Part shown: positions 32,467 to 33,253 of the stretch, in pieces | How the letters are laid out: each line of letters begins with the position of its first letter | How positions within the stretch are numbered: the first letter of the stretch is position 1 | Source of the DNA: JBHIBC01 sp046758905 | Lineage (GTDB): Bacteria > Acidobacteriota > Polarisedimenticolia > Gp22-AA2 | Reading direction: 5' to 3' | Length of the DNA stretch: 33,253 bases | NCBI GenBank assembly: GCA_046758905.1 | Contig: JBHIBC010000028.1 | Coordinates: 1 to 33,253 of the forward strand | Program-made: the position numbers and the translations under genes | Notes under the pieces: generated by a model | What the model saw: the letters and a program-made list of their open reading frames with translations, nothing else | What the model was told of the DNA's origin: nothing | The model's database searches: none

Positions 32467-33253
32467 TCAGCCCCGGAGTTGGTGCGGCAGGGTGACGGTG
32501 TTGCGGTCGCGGAGGGCGGCACGGGTGGCGGTGAGGAGATAGAGCTTGGGCTCGACGCCGGCGAGCTTGGCCGATTCGAGCCGGCTGTAGAACAGCGCCG
32601 CCACCGCGGTACCCCGTTCGGAGCGGGAGCCGTAATGGTTCTTGCGTCCCAGCACAACGCCCCGCAGGCCGCGCTCGGTCGCGTTGTTGTCGATCGGGAT
32701 GCGCGGGTGGTCAAGGAAGAGCGTCAGGCCCTTCCACAGGCCCAGCATGTAGGCGATCGCCTTGCCGAGACCGCTCTGCGGCAGGGGCCGCTGCGCCAGC
32801 GCCCAGTCCCGGATCTCACGCACCAGCGGCCGCGACCGTTCCTGCCGCAGACGGTGACGCAGGGCGAGCGCCTCGGCCCGGTCCGCCGGTTCGGTCGGGG
32901 ACGGGATCTCCCCCTCGACGGCATACAGGCCCCCGATCAGGTCCAGAACGGTCCGGCACGGGTCCGGGAAGTGCGGTTCCGCCTCGATGAACTTGCGTCT
33001 CACGTGGGCCCAGCAGTGCACCAGGGTGTACGACGGTCCCGCCCGGCTCAACGCGTCATAGGCGCCGTAGCCATCCGCCATCACGATGCCGCGGTAGCCG
33101 TTGAGCACCTGGCGCGCGGCCTCTTGGGAGCGGCTCGGGAGAGCTTTATAGATGACCGCGTCCTCCCGGGTCACGCTCCACACCCACCAGCGCTTCGCGC
33201 CCTTCTTCTCCATCAGCCGCCACCAGGTCTCGTCGGCGCCGACCACGTCGGCC
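32467..33253 (-). CDS. IS66 family transposase (TnpC-like), partial
   Basis: The frame is open to the right edge, so the N-terminal part (leucine zipper and zinc-binding regions in the family) is missing. What remains is the DDE catalytic domain: GADETWWRL with the first aspartate, VMADGYGAYDAL with the second, HVRRKF, and DNNATERGLRGVVLGRKN with the glutamate. The short IS66 C-terminal domain follows (YSRLESAKLAGVEP). All three acidic residues are present and no stop interrupts the frame, so the part in view looks functional. Accessory tnpA/tnpB genes would lie beyond the edge. Confidence 0.92.
   Translation of the reverse strand, partial: ADVVGADETWWRLMEKKGAKRWWVWSVTREDAVIYKALPSRSQEAARQVLNGYRGIVMADGYGAYDALSRAGPSYTLVHCWAHVRRKFIEAEPHFPDPCRTVLDLIGGLYAVEGEIPSPTEPADRAEALALRHRLRQERSRPLVREIRDWALAQRPLPQSGLGKAIAYMLGLWKGLTLFLDHPRIPIDNNATERGLRGVVLGRKNHYGSRSERGTAVAALFYSRLESAKLAGVEPKLYLLTATRAALRDRNTVTLPHQLRG

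Overview
This window is high-GC DNA (roughly 70% by eye) from a Gram-negative bacterium. The evidence for a Gram-negative cell is a LapB-type envelope assembly protein, lipoproteins, periplasmic M16 proteases and many signal peptides. A GWxTD-domain secreted protein, a long UbiD-type decarboxylase and the overall gene mix suggest Acidobacteriota or a close relative. That placement is inference and no 16S or other decisive marker is present. No tRNA, rRNA or CRISPR array was recognised.

Positions 1-8668 hold a housekeeping block. A GT-C membrane glycosyltransferase (partial at the left edge, minus strand) diverges from rplU-rpmA-obg-rsfS. These are followed by a PspF-like sigma-54 activator, a DksA/TraR protein, a LapA-LapB-like TPR protein, gpmI and a ComF-type phosphoribosyltransferase. 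A zinc-ribbon protein (minus) then diverges from a cyclophilin-type prolyl isomerase. Next come an unrecognised 149-residue protein (minus), the GWxTD protein, a YvcK/CofD factor, an S24/S26-type peptidase-like protein and an NtrC-type regulator. An ornithine cyclodeaminase-like enzyme, BolA and a UbiD-family decarboxylase follow in one tight run.

From 19388 to the right edge almost everything lies on the minus strand. Reading 5' to 3' along the strand from about 23.3 kb, two M16 peptidases (one with its zinc site, one without) and a class II histone-deacetylase-like enzyme form a tightly coupled operon. Upstream are a PEBP protein with a small cysteine-pair protein, an NnrU-like membrane protein, a two-CBS protein, and an HD-domain hydrolase coupled to a secreted protein. 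Between 27.0 and 31.4 kb the content looks accessory. It has a lipoprotein hydrolase fused to a small membrane protein, a DUF4440 protein, several tiny membrane proteins, a C-terminally truncated FAD monooxygenase and the remnant of a YciI-like gene. A secreted tandem-repeat protein (NPYG motif) with its own intrinsic terminator follows. The window ends inside an IS66-family transposase.

The most unusual observations concern the two enhancer-binding-type regulators. The first lacks the Walker B glutamate and has an altered sensor I. The second has glycine where its receiver domain should carry the phosphorylated aspartate. Others are the NPYG repeat protein made of two 64-residue blocks, a hydrolase gene with a well-placed internal start, and the truncated monooxygenase. 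Several genes also have a -10-like hexamer so close to the start codon that their mRNAs would be leaderless or nearly so.
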